Below, piece after piece: positions 31,357 to 42,384 of a DNA stretch of 42,433 nucleotides. A program made the translations under genes and the position numbers. The stretch covers positions 126,001-168,433 of the forward strand of contig NMRA01000749.1 of the NCBI GenBank assembly GCA_002633005.1, written 5' to 3'. How positions within the stretch are numbered: position 1 is the first letter of the stretch; every line of letters starts with the position of its first letter. A model generated the notes under the pieces. It saw only the letters and a program-made list of their open reading frames with translations, was not told the DNA's origin and ran no database searches. The stretch is from Phoronis australis. Lineage: Eukaryota; Phoronida; Phoronidae.

Positions 31357-34300
31357 TTACAGCTCATCCTTAGGAACTACCAGTGAATCGGGTTCTGTGA
31401 GCCTACCTAGAAACAATATTGAATTTGTTTTAGAATCTCTGATAACAAAAACAAAAGGATGGTCAGCCACAAACAGCTCAGGAGGTTCAGGGATGGATCG
31501 CTTCATGATATTGGCGTGAGTTGCAGCCGCTGCTTCTGTCCCTACCTCATTGACCTCGATGTATGCCTTATGGATGATTTTCGACACAAAGAGATTTCGA
31601 GACGGATCAATTCCTGACAAATCACAAATACCGCTATGGAATAAGTCGCTCACGCCAAGCGTGATCAGTGCATCTTTCACACTAAAGCTATATTCTATGT
31701 TGAATTTGGGCAGGTAAACTTCTACTTTGGTCTTGTATAAGTCTAATGTGTTTAAAACTGAAGACAAGAGCTTGTTCTCGAGCAGATGGATTCCCTCGAC
31801 AGTATCTGGTAAGATTATGGACATAGCAAGTCTTCCATCCCTGTAGGGCAACTCAAGAACTTTGCTTCTCAATATTTCGCTGTAGCCATAATTAAACTTT
31901 TGACTCTGGTACATGAGATGCGTATGGATGCTTTTCTCATTAGTAATATGGAATAAATCCACTGCAGTATTGCCTTCATCGAATGCATGTAACCAATCGC
32001 CTTTAAAGTACACAGCGTTAACTAAAACCATCGAGGTGCGAGGGTCTATGCTACCCTCAGCCACGAGATTCTCAATCTTTCCTCGCGTCACTTGAAACAC
32101 CCAACTATTAATGTCCTTTCGAACAGTTTCTGGCTCATTGGTGAAATCACTTTCGATAAACTCTGTCTCATAAAAGTTCATCAATGATGATGTATATTCA
32201 TCTGAGCTTGACTTTGTTGGTTGTCCGTACAGCTTGTTCGCAGCAAACAGCAAACAGGAAGAATTTGATAATGAGGCATTGAGTGACTTAAAGCTTTTGT
32301 GAACTTCAGTGTCAGGCAGACTGAAAGAGAGAAGCAGAATTCTTCTGTAATAACTACAAGAGCATGGGCAGTATACTATAAGTTCAGGAGTCATTTTAGG
32401 AACCATGGCTATGGGATATTTGATCCACAAGGCTTTAAATCTAAGTGCCAATTTTTAAGATCTATGGGTCACATCAGACACTATAGTTAAATGTCTGCCT
32501 TTTTTATCTTAAATTTTGGGGGATGGCATTAAAATTTTTTTGATTTCGTCTGCTACCTCAGTATGCAGGGCTTGGAATGACCAATGACAAAAAACACGGA
32601 AACTTTTGCGGCCCAAATCATGCGCGCGCTACCCAGCGACAAAAATCGGGAGGACTAAAAAAAAAAAAACGTTACCACCATCAGTAGCATGCATCTGCGC
32701 CCTTTTAGCTCTCCCGTCCACACCCAATCCACACACTTTTGGCTGCAGAGCCGTAGTATTTGTCGCCGCGGTTTACAATAACACGAGACGCCATTGAAAA
32801 TCCCACCACGCTATCCCAGATGCCCCAGCAATGTTGACAATTTACGTTCCTCCGAAACATAAAGAGCAACTTCCGCTTTTCGAGGTGAACATCGTCTGCA
32901 ACGCCGCGGTAAGAAAGGACTTTGCCGCGGAAATTTTATATCACATCCGATTTTTTTTACGCGGAAATATAATAAAATGCGCGGAAAGAACATTTGAAAA
33001 AAGAGGAAATCCGCGTTTCCGCGGAAAATTCCAAGCTCTGAGTATGTTACGTAATTAGTGACTGACGTGAACTGCTAACTGGATTTCAATTTAACAGATA
33101 AATTTGCAGTTGGGATCTGTATTTCTCAATATGCAAAACACCATATTGCTAAAATTGTTTTAATCAGCTGCTCTTCACTGTAAGAGTACTAGATTCTGAA
33201 AGCAATACAAATTATTTGAATTATTCAAGACAAAATCAGGCAAAATTGTGACAATTTTAGTGCGCCTTTTGGCCCGAGTTTAGCAATCATTGTACATCAA
33301 AGAAATTTTTACGAGCTAATGATGCAGGGAACGCTCCTAAAATAATCCCTGCACTTTCAGGATTATTTCCCACAAAAATTTTATTTTCAGCGTATCTTAA
33401 CCATGGAGAGGGTCTAAACAGTTACAGAATAAGATTTCTTAAATGACTCACAACCCATCCTGCTAGTACTTTCCAAATGCTCTCATAATATGAGGTGGGC
33501 ATAATTTTGACAAAAATTGTTACATATTTCCATATACAAGTCACAAATGTTTAAGCATTATTTGGTGTTCAGGTAATATTTTGAACATATGCAACCCGAA
33601 GGATGTCCAATTATCAAATTCCCAAAGTAATTAACCCATTTTGAGATGGTGGCATCAATGCACGAGTTCCTACAGGTGCTCTCTAAAACCAGGTGCAATA
33701 ACAATGAAAAAGCCCACTGAGAACAAAGCCTGCCATAAACAGAGCATCATATGCAAGACCTTGTGCAACCCACTGTGAGCGAAAAGTACACAAATGGTTG
33801 TAGACAGCTAGGGGGAGCCACCCGGGAGGAGGGAGGGGGGGGGCGGTACATCTGGAAAGTTAGGATACTCACACATTTAGAAAATGGGCAGCAGAAAACA
33901 AATCTATCTGTAGGGAGTTGTCATGAAAGTCACAAAACTTAAGATCAGGGCTTTATCCAAGATTTCGAAAATAGGGTGTCCAAAATGGGTTCCCAATATT
34001 CCAGGGCGTCCATGATTCCACTGGTGCGTTACCCCATCCCCCTCCATCATTCACCAATAATCCCCCCTGTAGTAACTTTTACTAAAAACCATGTGTGAAC
34101 CAAAACTTCTATGTCTAAATTTACGAAAACTGCCAAGTAGCTTACCAAACAAATTACAGATATTGGTTGAATAATGAGTGCACTATGTTTTTGGTGATCT
34201 CAGTCATATTGCAGGTGTTCCTGCTTCTCCATATTAAAACATTAAAACACACATTGAAAAGCATGAAATGTGCGCAAACTCAAAAATTTTAAATAGGTTT

Positions 34301-35326
34301 ATTCTTGTGGCACAATATAGTATTAAACTTATGATCTTTACTTTGCTTTTGGTGTTTTTAAAAATAAAGATGTAACACAGTTGGAGTTAACCAAGGTCCA
34401 TGCCCCTATTTTATCTAAGTACTGAATTTTCATTTGAGACAGACCTCAGAAAGCAGAGACTGTAGTGGAAGACACTACTAATGATGGACATGTCTTCTCA
34501 ATTTAGTTAGAACATTGTGTAACATTTTATATACATTGAAAGGGCCAACACTTCTCTCATGAACTATCACCTAACTTTCATTAACTGGGAGTCCTTGTGA
34601 TCTTATAATGTGGGTGTCCAAATTGGAGAAATTCTGATTGACAGTGGGCGTCCAAATGATACATTGGGCCTTCTTTGCCAGGGCGTCCAGATTAGTGTTA
34701 GGACGTACGCTGGATGAAATCCTATGATAGGATGCCTTCCAGAAATGGCAATTTGCAGTCAGCCCTTTCACAGGTATCTAGGACCGCTAATTTATTTTTA
34801 ACCACTTAATAAGTCTGAGACAGTACAAGGGGTGGTAACGTGGAATGTTGTCAAATGAGTAATTTTTGCTACAAAGGCCACAAAAACATAAATAACAACA
34901 TCTGCAGACTTGTACTTAAAGTAAAAAGGAATCTCTTTGCAGGCAACTGGGTCAAAAAGGCTCCTTTTAGAAGGAATTTTGACAGAAAAAGCACGGTTTT
35001 GGGAAACTATTCATTGAAAGTCACCTATGTGCCTCATGCAGAGTTCTTCTACAATTTTTTCATACTTGCCTGTCAAAATATAACTTCTGTCTAATTTGCT
35101 CCTTGGTCTTGCCACCAGCACCGAGATATAGCATTCCCATCAAAGTGGACACACTCCAAGGGGCAAACACAATGTTCTGGCCCACCTTCAATTGTCCACA
35201 CATGTCAAATGCAAACTGGTTGTTACCAGCCACAAGAGTCTTCAATGTCTTATCGTCACCAACTTCTTCCATGGTAGCAGTATTCAGAATAAGTAGAAGA
35301 GACAGAAGTCTGAGCACCTGAGCCAT
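31357..35326 (-). CDS. Serpin with dibasic reactive site and ER-retention KDEL
   Basis: Serine-protease-inhibitor fold predicted to act in the secretory pathway. Coding exons: 35326-35070 (MAQVLRLLSLLLILNTA signal peptide, then FAPWSVSTLMGMLYLGAGG) and 32320-31357. Joined length is about 406 residues, normal for the family. The second exon has the NAVYFKGDW motif, the hinge NEVGTEAAAAT, the signature FVADHPFVFVI and ends VVPKDEL. Counting from the hinge Gly (P15), P1 falls on Arg of NIMKR and P1' on Ser, with Lys at P2: a Lys-Arg site suited to proprotein convertases (furin class). The Ala-rich hinge indicates an inhibitory serpin. An amphioxus serpin with KDEL and a convertase-type site is known, as I recall. 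The only phase-compatible donor is GC (CAG|GCAAGT) at 35069. A possible 5'-UTR acceptor lies just upstream of the ATG. Confidence 0.9.
32566..33040 (+). mobile_element. TIR element (CAGGGCTTGGAAT family), full length 475 bp
   Basis: Termini CAGGGCTTGGAATGACC and …GGAAAATTCCAAGCTCTG, with a perfect 6-bp flank duplication AGTATG (32560-32565 and 33041-33046). The right half is packed with CCGCGGAAA / TTTCCGC words, like subterminal transposase sites. No transposase frame is present, so it is non-autonomous. Superfamily not assigned: the CAG start recalls hAT, but the 6-bp duplication is unusual for it. Confidence 0.8.
33946..34020 (+). repeat. Dispersed repeat, copy 2
   Basis: Plus-strand relative of 3835-3907 (TTTATCCAAGATTT…GGGTGTCCAAAATGG…AGGGCGTCCATG). 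Similar GGGTGTCCAAATTGG and GGGCGTCCA words at 34610-34700 suggest one longer, decayed element. Confidence 0.5.
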
Positions 35327-35905
35327 TCCAAAAGCTGTAATGTTTATAATAAGTGAATGGTAATTGTCTTTATAGTCGTTTGCATGCCGAGAGTTTAATC
35401 ACTATTTTAAGTGCTTTTAATCTTTATTTTAAAGCATGGATAAATGTACTTAATGGCCCTATAAAGGCACCAAATGACCTCAAATTTAGGATTGAAACTT
35501 ATTTACGTGTGCTGTTCATGTGTAATGAAGCCTCTAACTCAAAATTCATATTTGTGCTCACTGACATTTGACCTACAAAATCTGATTGGATGACAGGATA
35601 GCTTAGAAATGTAATGCCTTTAATGGGCATGTTAGCTTACTCGTGTGCACCGAAGTTAAAAAAGAACGTACCTTTAAAATTGTAAGAGAAAAAACATTAA
35701 AAAAATTACTTGACCTTCGTACCAACTGACCTCTTTTGGTGAATTTTAGAAAATAAAAGTAAAACATTTCAAATTTTATATCATGGGTGGCACAGCACTA
35801 AAATAAGTGGGGGCGCACTGAAGATGAGTATACTATTAAGATCGCAGGAAAAACAATGTTTTTATAATTAGGTGACGTTTGCACCAACTGACCTTTTCTA
35901 GTGCA
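35327..35905. other. Upstream of serpin
   Basis: Probable promoter/5'-UTR side of the serpin gene (minus strand). I see no assured TATA element. The short phrase CCAACTGACCT recurs at 35724 and 35884. Confidence 0.35.
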
Positions 35906-36210
35906 TTTGGAATATAATTTCTAAGTATTTGATCGAGCTGGCCTACTGAGGTGTCCCTCTATTCACAAAAGGTAGCTATAGCAACATGACTGATGGTTTA
36001 ATCCTTGTGAGGCATAATTCGCTGAAAAGCTTAAGGCGTATAGAGGACCTAGGCGATGACCACCATCTCTGACTAGGGCCAGTTGAGACTGCCACAGTAG
36101 AGATGGTGGCCTACCCATAGGCCCTTCATATGGCAGAAGCTTTTTGGAAAATTATGCCTCAGTCATGTTAAAAGTACCTTTTGCACATAGGACACCTTAG
36201 GACACCGCCA
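35906..36210. repeat. Foldback (inverted-repeat) element
   Basis: Left arm 35943-36068 (CTGAGGTGTCCCTCT…CACAAAAGGT…GAGGCATAATTCG…AAAAGCTT…CACCATCTCT) is mirrored by right arm 36085-36202 (AGAGATGGTGG…AAGCTTTTTGGAAAATTATGCCTC…ACCTTTTGCACATAGGACACC). Arms are over 100 bp with a short loop. Non-coding. Confidence 0.7.
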
Positions 36211-36404
36211 ATGTCTTTCCTCTAAACTAGGAAAAATATTGTCGTAAATATTTTTTTCCGTAGTCCTCTGTTCAGTAGCCAAAATCGGCAACTAGCCATT
36301 TCAACACTGCTCATGCTTGAGGATATGACATATCTCCTGGTGTGACCAGTGTAAACACAGTTCTCAATTTGGGCAACTGGTCAAAGGATTGCTCGTGTTA
36401 TTAC

Positions 36405-36560
36405 GCAGATTTCAGAAGTATTTGTTCGAGCTGGAATATATTAAAGACACTGTCTCCTAAGGTGTCCCTCTCTGCGCAAAAGGTGACTTTGATTTAATCC
36501 ATTATCAGTGTGAGGCATAATTCGCCAAAAAGCTTCCAGAGTATGAAGGACCTTGCCGGC
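36405..36560. repeat. Third arm related to the foldback
   Basis: Direct-orientation relative of the left half of 35906-36060: AAGTATTTG-TCGAGCTGG, AAGGTGTCCCTCTCTGCGCAAAAGGT, GTGAGGCATAATTCGCC, AAAAGCTT. Confidence 0.65.
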
Positions 36561-38678
36561 CTGTCACAAGTGCCTGGGAGCCTCTGGTATATCGTCCGGT
36601 TACCTATTTTCGTCAGGCTCCAAAGTTCGTCCGCCATCTTGTTTCGCGTGCAGCGCAACCACGCGGGACTTAGCGTTCCAATTTGGAGTGCTCGTCTTCA
36701 CGTTAGGTACTAACCTCTCGGGAGAAACACGTATCAAAGTAATGAGACAAAAATCGGTGAGTTTACCGATTGTTTTTTAAAACCACTTAAAAATCAGTAG
36801 ATTTTACTAATACACTTTTTTGTGCGTTTTCAGAAGATGTTTTCGAATTTAAATTTTCTTCCGACGGGACACAAAACATGATCCAGGGTTTGTTTATGCA
36901 ATGTATCTGTTTGTCCCAGGCACTAGTAGGATCTAGAAGGCCAAAGGAAAAATCCGCAGACAAATGCGATACGCTGGGTTCTTAACATTTTTGCCTCACG
37001 TTCACCATTAAACTGCATTGAAATGTTGTCCAATTGGCTTTTATTGGAAACCACAGTGCAGAGCTCAACATCAAAACTTCAAATCGAGTTTATGTCAATA
37101 AAAACAGGCTGTTGCAATTTTCATTACTTCGTTGGCCTTTTTCTGCATGTTTCTCAGTTTTTACAAAAGGGGGCAGCATATGACGAACTTAGGTGTCACA
37201 ATAAAATGGCTGCCGAAGGCAGTGCACATTTGAAATAACTCGGCACAAATTAAAGAAAACTTCCGAATCGATGAATGCGGTATATCTGTGAGAGTTAAAT
37301 CGAATCCTATTCAGATCATAACTTTGAAGTGGAATAATTCGGTGAGTACAACAGCAAGTCGGTTTTATGCTTAGGCGGACGAACATTGGGCTCCCCAGTA
37401 TATACCACAACACTCAACAGGTGTTTTTGGCACCTTATCAGCCCCAATGCCCGGCAACGCATGGCCTTAAATATACAGTGTACAGTTGTGGACGCCAGTG
37501 TACCGCCTCTACTATACAGAGCCACAGCCAGAAACGGCCCACGTCAGACATCAACAAGGACAAGGTGCTGTCGTAAATTAGACAATGACAATAACCATCG
37601 TCTCTGCTGGCGCAGCGTGCACACTGTGAAAATGTCAAGTTACCGATTTTGGGAACGGAACGAGGGACGTACTTCAACAACCAACATAGGTGTTGAATCA
37701 AATAACCTTACCAGTTCCACCTGAAGGAGGCTTTTAAAATCACCCGATACTTTACCGCCAGACTTGCAGAAATAAAAATGACCACATTCGTGAACACTCG
37801 ACTACATCCGTTGACTTGCGCGCGCATAGTGTTGATTTTTAACACTTCCTAGAGAGAACTTCCTGATTCACAGGCGCTGGAATTTCCCAATGACTCATAA
37901 CCATACATAAGAAACGTAAAGGTTGGACACGAAAACTTTGCCGAGCCGAGCAGTGAGTGACGTCATTTGCGATCGAGGAACTAATGAACTCAAGCGCCTG
38001 TGTCTTGGTTGACGACTTTCGCAACAACGACTCGCATAAGGACATAAGTAACGCGTTTTATTAGGTTGCGAGTTGCGCTAGTGGGGATCAAGGAACAGAT
38101 CAACTCAGTGACTGTAGAGTGACTTGAGCAGGTAAGAGACGGTGGTTTAGTTACAAATGTTACCTTATGTAGGCCTATAGGCAACATGTAGCCCCTCGGT
38201 TGGCCTACGGCGGCGATGTAAAATTGCGCGTTTGGTTTCCGACACTTGTCCCATTTTCTCGGACTCTCTTGGGGGGGACCTTTTTGCCCATTTTGCCAAT
38301 TGGGGGCTCGTTCGAGCCCCCCTGGGTGCGCGCATGGCTATACCAGGATTATAGCTCATTGCCTAGCCCGCAAAAGCCCAGACAGCCAGACACTTTTCTC
38401 AGTGGCTGCTGTACGTATCCCATACCCTTTGACGAATAGTTTTAGCAGTTAAGAAAAATTCGTTATCACGACCGTTTTGGACCGCAAGTTTTTAGGGACG
38501 AGAAAAGGCAACACTTGTTTGGCAGATCTAGAACGTCACAAGGAATGGAACACAATACCTTGTATCTAAATTGAGTCTCATTACTAAATCAATTTTGGCT
38601 TTGATAACAATCAGGAGTGAATTCTCGTTGAATTCTCAATATTATTGAAAACAAGTAGGATTAATCTTTTCATGCAAC
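36561..38678. other. Intergenic, no gene recognised
   Basis: Several short frames, none with homology I recognise. Around 38270-38335 a G/C-run stretch ending GGGTGCGCGCATG resembles 27640-27670. Confidence 0.4.
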
Positions 38679-38730
38679 GCCCCTAATTCAAAAGGTTTTA
38701 GCCCCTCATTGTTTTGACTGAATTAGGGGC
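38679..38730. repeat. Short hairpin, 12-bp perfect arms
   Basis: GCCCCTAATTCA at 38679-38690 and TGAATTAGGGGC at 38719-38730. GCCCCT occurs again in the loop (38701). Confidence 0.6.
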
Positions 38731-39119
38731 CTCAGTTTTTTGCTATATGATTACAAAATGCCATTTGTCAAAGAAGGGTTCAGAATAAAGATAGAAAAGT
38801 TTTACATCTGTGCTTAAAGAACGAAACAAATACGAAAAAGATTTTGTGAACTTGGTTGAGTCCCATTTGGGTCTGTTTTATGCAACTGGGCACTGGCTGG
38901 CCGCTCCAAACTTGCTTATGATCGGAAGAGTTATGGTATAGGACGAGGGCAAACCGTGCGAATCATATTTTTAGTTCGACCTAACTGTTCAATCCACGAA
39001 TCGGTATACATTTCAATTAAGTTTCAATATTGCTGAGTGATTACTTCATCGTAACTCGCACTTCTATTTCAATTATGTTTCAGTTTAGGTATACCCTCAC
39101 ATCCATACACTGAGACTGA

Positions 39120-39749
39120 ATGGCCGTCACGGGCTTCATAGTAGTGTTGGTTTCCATTGCGTGTTTGTCGACTACGCTGCATGGATGCTCTGTTGCCAAC
39201 TGGGAAAAGCGCAGCATGCAATGGCGTCTTTATCGTTCTGAGATCGTGGTTTACGGGAAAGATATCGGTAGAGTCCAGGTTGGGGACGAGAAGCTTGGAA
39301 TGAACAGGACTGACATGCTCTTTCGTGTCTATTGCGTTATCAAAGGGGACGCCAACAAGATATCTGAAACAATCACGGTTGAGGGTGTTTACCCCAGGCT
39401 TACGTGTCTTGGTGTGGACGAGGGCCCCGGTAAAGGCCCCGATGTACATCCAAATGAAACAGCCGTAGTTGCATTGAAAAGGCTGGAAAGTGGGAATTAT
39501 TATTATGACATCGTCAACGCTATTCAGAGGGTAGCCTTCCAGCCAAGCAATGACACCTTTAAGAAAGCGTACGAAGTGTGCGGTCTTCAGAACCCAATGC
39601 CACCACACAATCGCTTGCCTAATGCTACTTACCCGACCTGCCCTAACATGACAATACCTTCGCAGTGCACAAATGGCTCCTTGAAACCAACCTGTACACA
39701 TTTTCTGCTCCTGCTTCTTGCTTGCATGTTTAAGGTCATAAATGCTTGA
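39120..39749 (+). CDS. Secreted, N-glycosylated protein, possibly GPI-anchored
   Basis: Single coding exon of 209 residues. The signal peptide MAVTGFIVVLVSIACLSTTL leads to a Cys near residue 23. The body is beta-like (YRSEIVVYGKDIGRVQ; ISETITVEGVYPRLTC) with several N-glycosylation sequons (NRT, NET, NDT, NAT, NMT, NGS) and five or six Cys. A C-terminal hydrophobic stretch, FLLLLLACMF, ends within five residues of the stop, as GPI signals do. The layout (Cys near the N-terminus, then an 'IVVYG' strand) loosely recalls CCDC3-type secreted proteins; I hold that as a weak guess. An acceptor TATGTTTCAG ends at 39083, so a 5'-UTR exon probably lies upstream. AATAAA at 39762. A long minus-strand frame over the same bases is a shadow. 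Confidence 0.7.
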   Translation: MAVTGFIVVLVSIACLSTTLHGCSVANWEKRSMQWRLYRSEIVVYGKDIGRVQVGDEKLGMNRTDMLFRVYCVIKGDANKISETITVEGVYPRLTCLGVDEGPGKGPDVHPNETAVVALKRLESGNYYYDIVNAIQRVAFQPSNDTFKKAYEVCGLQNPMPPHNRLPNATYPTCPNMTIPSQCTNGSLKPTCTHFLLLLLACMFKVINA

Positions 39750-39761
39750 CAAAGAGAGCGG

Positions 39762-39767
39762 AATAAA
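39762..39767 (+). terminator. Poly(A) signal candidate (AATAAA)
   Basis: Just downstream of the stop codon of the secreted-protein gene. Confidence 0.45.
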
Positions 39768-40519
39768 TTGTTCGTAGGGCCTACACCAACAACTCACAAT
39801 TCCTTTGGTAAAGGTCAGGATGCACCAAGTCTCGAACTGCATGACTAGCGCTATACTGGACCGTAATGATTTCTGTGTTACACTGAATGTTATCGGACGT
39901 GACTTATGCTTCTTCATGGACGTGAATTGCAATGATGAATTACACAATGTCGAATTACCTGATTATCTACTATATTTTGTTGAAACGCTTATAGGCCTAC
40001 TTGTTGCTCCGAATACGGCTATTTTTAAGCTACAATTCGAAAAGTGACAAATTTTATCTCAACTGCGTTACATTTACAATGAAGGTTGGTGTTGTGCAAG
40101 TTTAAAGTTGTTCTTGTTTTATCTATATGATTTTTTTCAAGGCGCGTTTGATATGATATTAAATTGAGATACTGCCGTATGTTTTGCCTTGATCCCTGTA
40201 CAGCACGTATTTAGGATGTAGCAGTGTATTGGGGCTTGTCACATCTATTATCCAATGTCTATTAAGCTACTGTACTCGTAAGACCATCTCCTCCGCTTAT
40301 AGAAGTTCACACTCAATTTATTATAAATTAAATTTGGCGTTTTTCGGCTATGCCCAGCTTGCAGATTCTTGTCGTTATTGCCTATTTTACCTACGTCATA
40401 ATAAATGGCATTATTCGACAGCCCTCATTGTGGTTTACTTTGCAATATAGCTCATAGCTGACCAGAACAGATTACGATAAACGACGTGACATGTAACTGT
40501 GAGTTGTGAAAAATACACT
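39768..40519. other. Intergenic, nothing recognised
   Basis: AT-rich, short frames only. Confidence 0.4.
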
Positions 40520-40576
40520 CCCCAGCACTATGCTGTCGCACCTAAGTGACTTAGGTGCGACAGCATAGTGCTGGGG
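40520..40576. repeat. Perfect palindrome, 28-bp arms, 1-nt centre
   Basis: Arm 40520-40547 (starting CCCCAGCACTATGCTGTCGC) and arm 40549-40576 are exact reverse complements about a single G at 40548. No mismatch over 28 pairs. There is no convincing flanking duplication. Confidence 0.95.
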
Positions 40577-40779
40577 CACCCAATCGTAAGGACTCGGGCA
40601 TTCCCTGGAGGTAGATTTGTCTCAAAACTAAGCCGCAAAAACAACAATACTTTACACTTAAATAAACGCGAGCTCGTGCACATTTTCGGCGTTGTGTATG
40701 TCCAATTCCCCTAGTTTATTGAGCATTATATTAGGCATCAGTCAAAATCGCTGAAAATATTGATGATGATTCACGTGAA

Positions 40780-41245
40780 TTTTAAAGCGGCTACAAACCC
40801 GCATTCAATCCCAAAAATCAACTTTAGATTTAGACCACTTCATTCCTTCGTGAAGTTAAGGTGATATCCAGGCTTCGAAATAACTGATGGTTGACTTGGT
40901 TATTACTTGAAATCATTGGCTGTACAACTGAGCCTGTCGCGACATGTCATTTTATGGGAAGGGCAAAGTCTCGACGAATAACGTACTGCCAGTTCTTTAC
41001 GGAGTCTGCAGAAATTACTTCGCATCTGCAGTAAGGAACAAGCCGAGACCAATTTGATAGCGACAAGAGGTCGACATTTAAAAAAATTCGCGTTTGGGAC
41101 GAAACGCGGTTCTCACAACGACAGCAATTGAAACGGCATTTAACCGCACTACAAGCGAGTTCTTGTGTTGTTTCTTACTCAACTTATAGGTGATGTGCGG
41201 GCTCGGGGTAAACTGACAGCTCGTTATTACTTCAAACCAAGCTCA
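40780..41245. repeat. Repeat region related to 19395-20130
   Basis: Shares AAAGCGGCTACAAACC and GAGCCTGTCGCGACATGTCATTTTAT-like blocks with the repeat at 19395-20130. CTTGGTTATTACTT and CTCGTTATTACTT recur at about 40897 and 41221. Ends are unknown. Confidence 0.35.
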
Positions 41246-41381
41246 TGACATTTGTGGAGTGAGCTGGAATTTTTATGAGCTTCGCTTCAGCGGGAAATAA
41301 CAAACTTCTATTTGTCGCTTAACATGCAAAACATTCATCATCTTAGGAAAATTTTAAGACCACTTTTATAAGGGTCAGTGG

Positions 41382-41597
41382 CTCAAATCGAAACTGTTTA
41401 CTGTGTGGCAAAGCACGGGGTTGATTCCGTTTTAACACAGATTCATTCTGTAGCTGGTTTCCCTGTCGATATCCTGATTTACTGCGTGAATTACAGTTTT
41501 GATGACGCTGGGAGAAGACTGCCAGCAAGTTAGCAAAAATGCGAGGTTTATGCGACTTATTTTGTCGAAAGAAGACAACTAAATATTAAATAAACTC
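41382..41597. repeat. Assembly duplication, copy 1
   Basis: 216 bp matching 41599-41814 with only a few base changes (e.g. GCGTGAAT/GAGTGAAT, GCGAGG/GCTAGG). The copies are separated by one N, so an unmerged overlap or allele is likely. Confidence 0.75.
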
Positions 41598-41598
41598 N

Positions 41599-41814
41599 CT
41601 CAAATCGAAACTGTTTACTGTGTGGCAAAGCACGGGGTTGATTCCGTTTTAACACAGATTCATTCTGTAGCTGGTTTCCCTGTCGATATCCTGATTTACT
41701 GAGTGAATTACAGTTTTGATGACGCTGGGAGAAGACTGCCAGCAAGTTAGCAAAAATGCTAGGTTTATGCGACTTATTTTGTCGAAAGAAGACAACTAAA
41801 TATTAAATAAACTC
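41599..41814. repeat. Assembly duplication, copy 2
   Basis: See 41382-41597. Confidence 0.75.
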
Positions 41815-42384
41815 CGCATGATAGGGGAAAAAGAAAATCGCCCGTCGAGACAAAAATGGGATTTAACAATTTGTTATGAAATGTGAGCCATATACGGACA
41901 TGGTCCAAAAGGACATCCCGGATATCAGAGCAGCACCTTGTAGTCCTACGTCTATATCTGAATCGAAGATGATGACTAAAACCGAAGATAGAAGACAGAG
42001 AAAAATTACAGGTGGAAGATAGCGGGAAAAATGAAAAAAAAAACAAGAAAACTTGACACTGACAGCGAACGAGGTGACCGCGCAGTGGAAGAACGTAAAC
42101 TGCACGAGCGAAAGTAATCTGGCCACGTGACCTCAACTGACAATAACATGACGACTATGTGGTCAATATTTATTCGTGGAGGAGACTTTTGAGCGAGTTT
42201 GCAAATATGTAGGGGTCAAGTTTTAAAATTAATAATTCTCTTAGCTCTACGTTGGTCGGCGTGCCTTTAGTGTCTGCTGTACACTTTTTAAAATTTTAAT
42301 AATTAACCCAATGCAGCCGATACTTGTTCTCCTGAAACAATGTCCACTTACTCTACCGCTATTCATGTCCGTCTCTTTTTTCAG
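41815..42384. other. Sequence upstream of the right-edge exon
   Basis: Open minus-strand frames here have low-complexity composition and no homology I recognise. It ends in a T-rich tract and the acceptor TTTTTTCAG. Confidence 0.35.

Larger units (their letters stand above)
32324..35069. other. Serpin intron, repeat-rich, GC-AG borders
   Basis: On the minus strand it opens with GCAAGT (35069-35064) and closes with TCTCTTTCAG (ending at 32321). The GC donor gives phase 2, which the acceptor exon requires; the neighbouring GT (CAA|GTATG) would give an immediate frame error. It holds a full TIR element and a dispersed repeat. Confidence 0.65.

Noticed and set aside
37386-37724. 112-codon plus-strand frame
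   Set aside because: Composition is low in hydrophobic core residues, several overlapping frames exist on both strands, and there is no splice or start context and no recognisable family.
39069-39947. Long minus-strand open frame (292 codons)
   Set aside because: It is opposite the secreted-protein gene, whose signal peptide, sequons and Cys pattern are coherent. The minus-strand product shows no recognisable domain.
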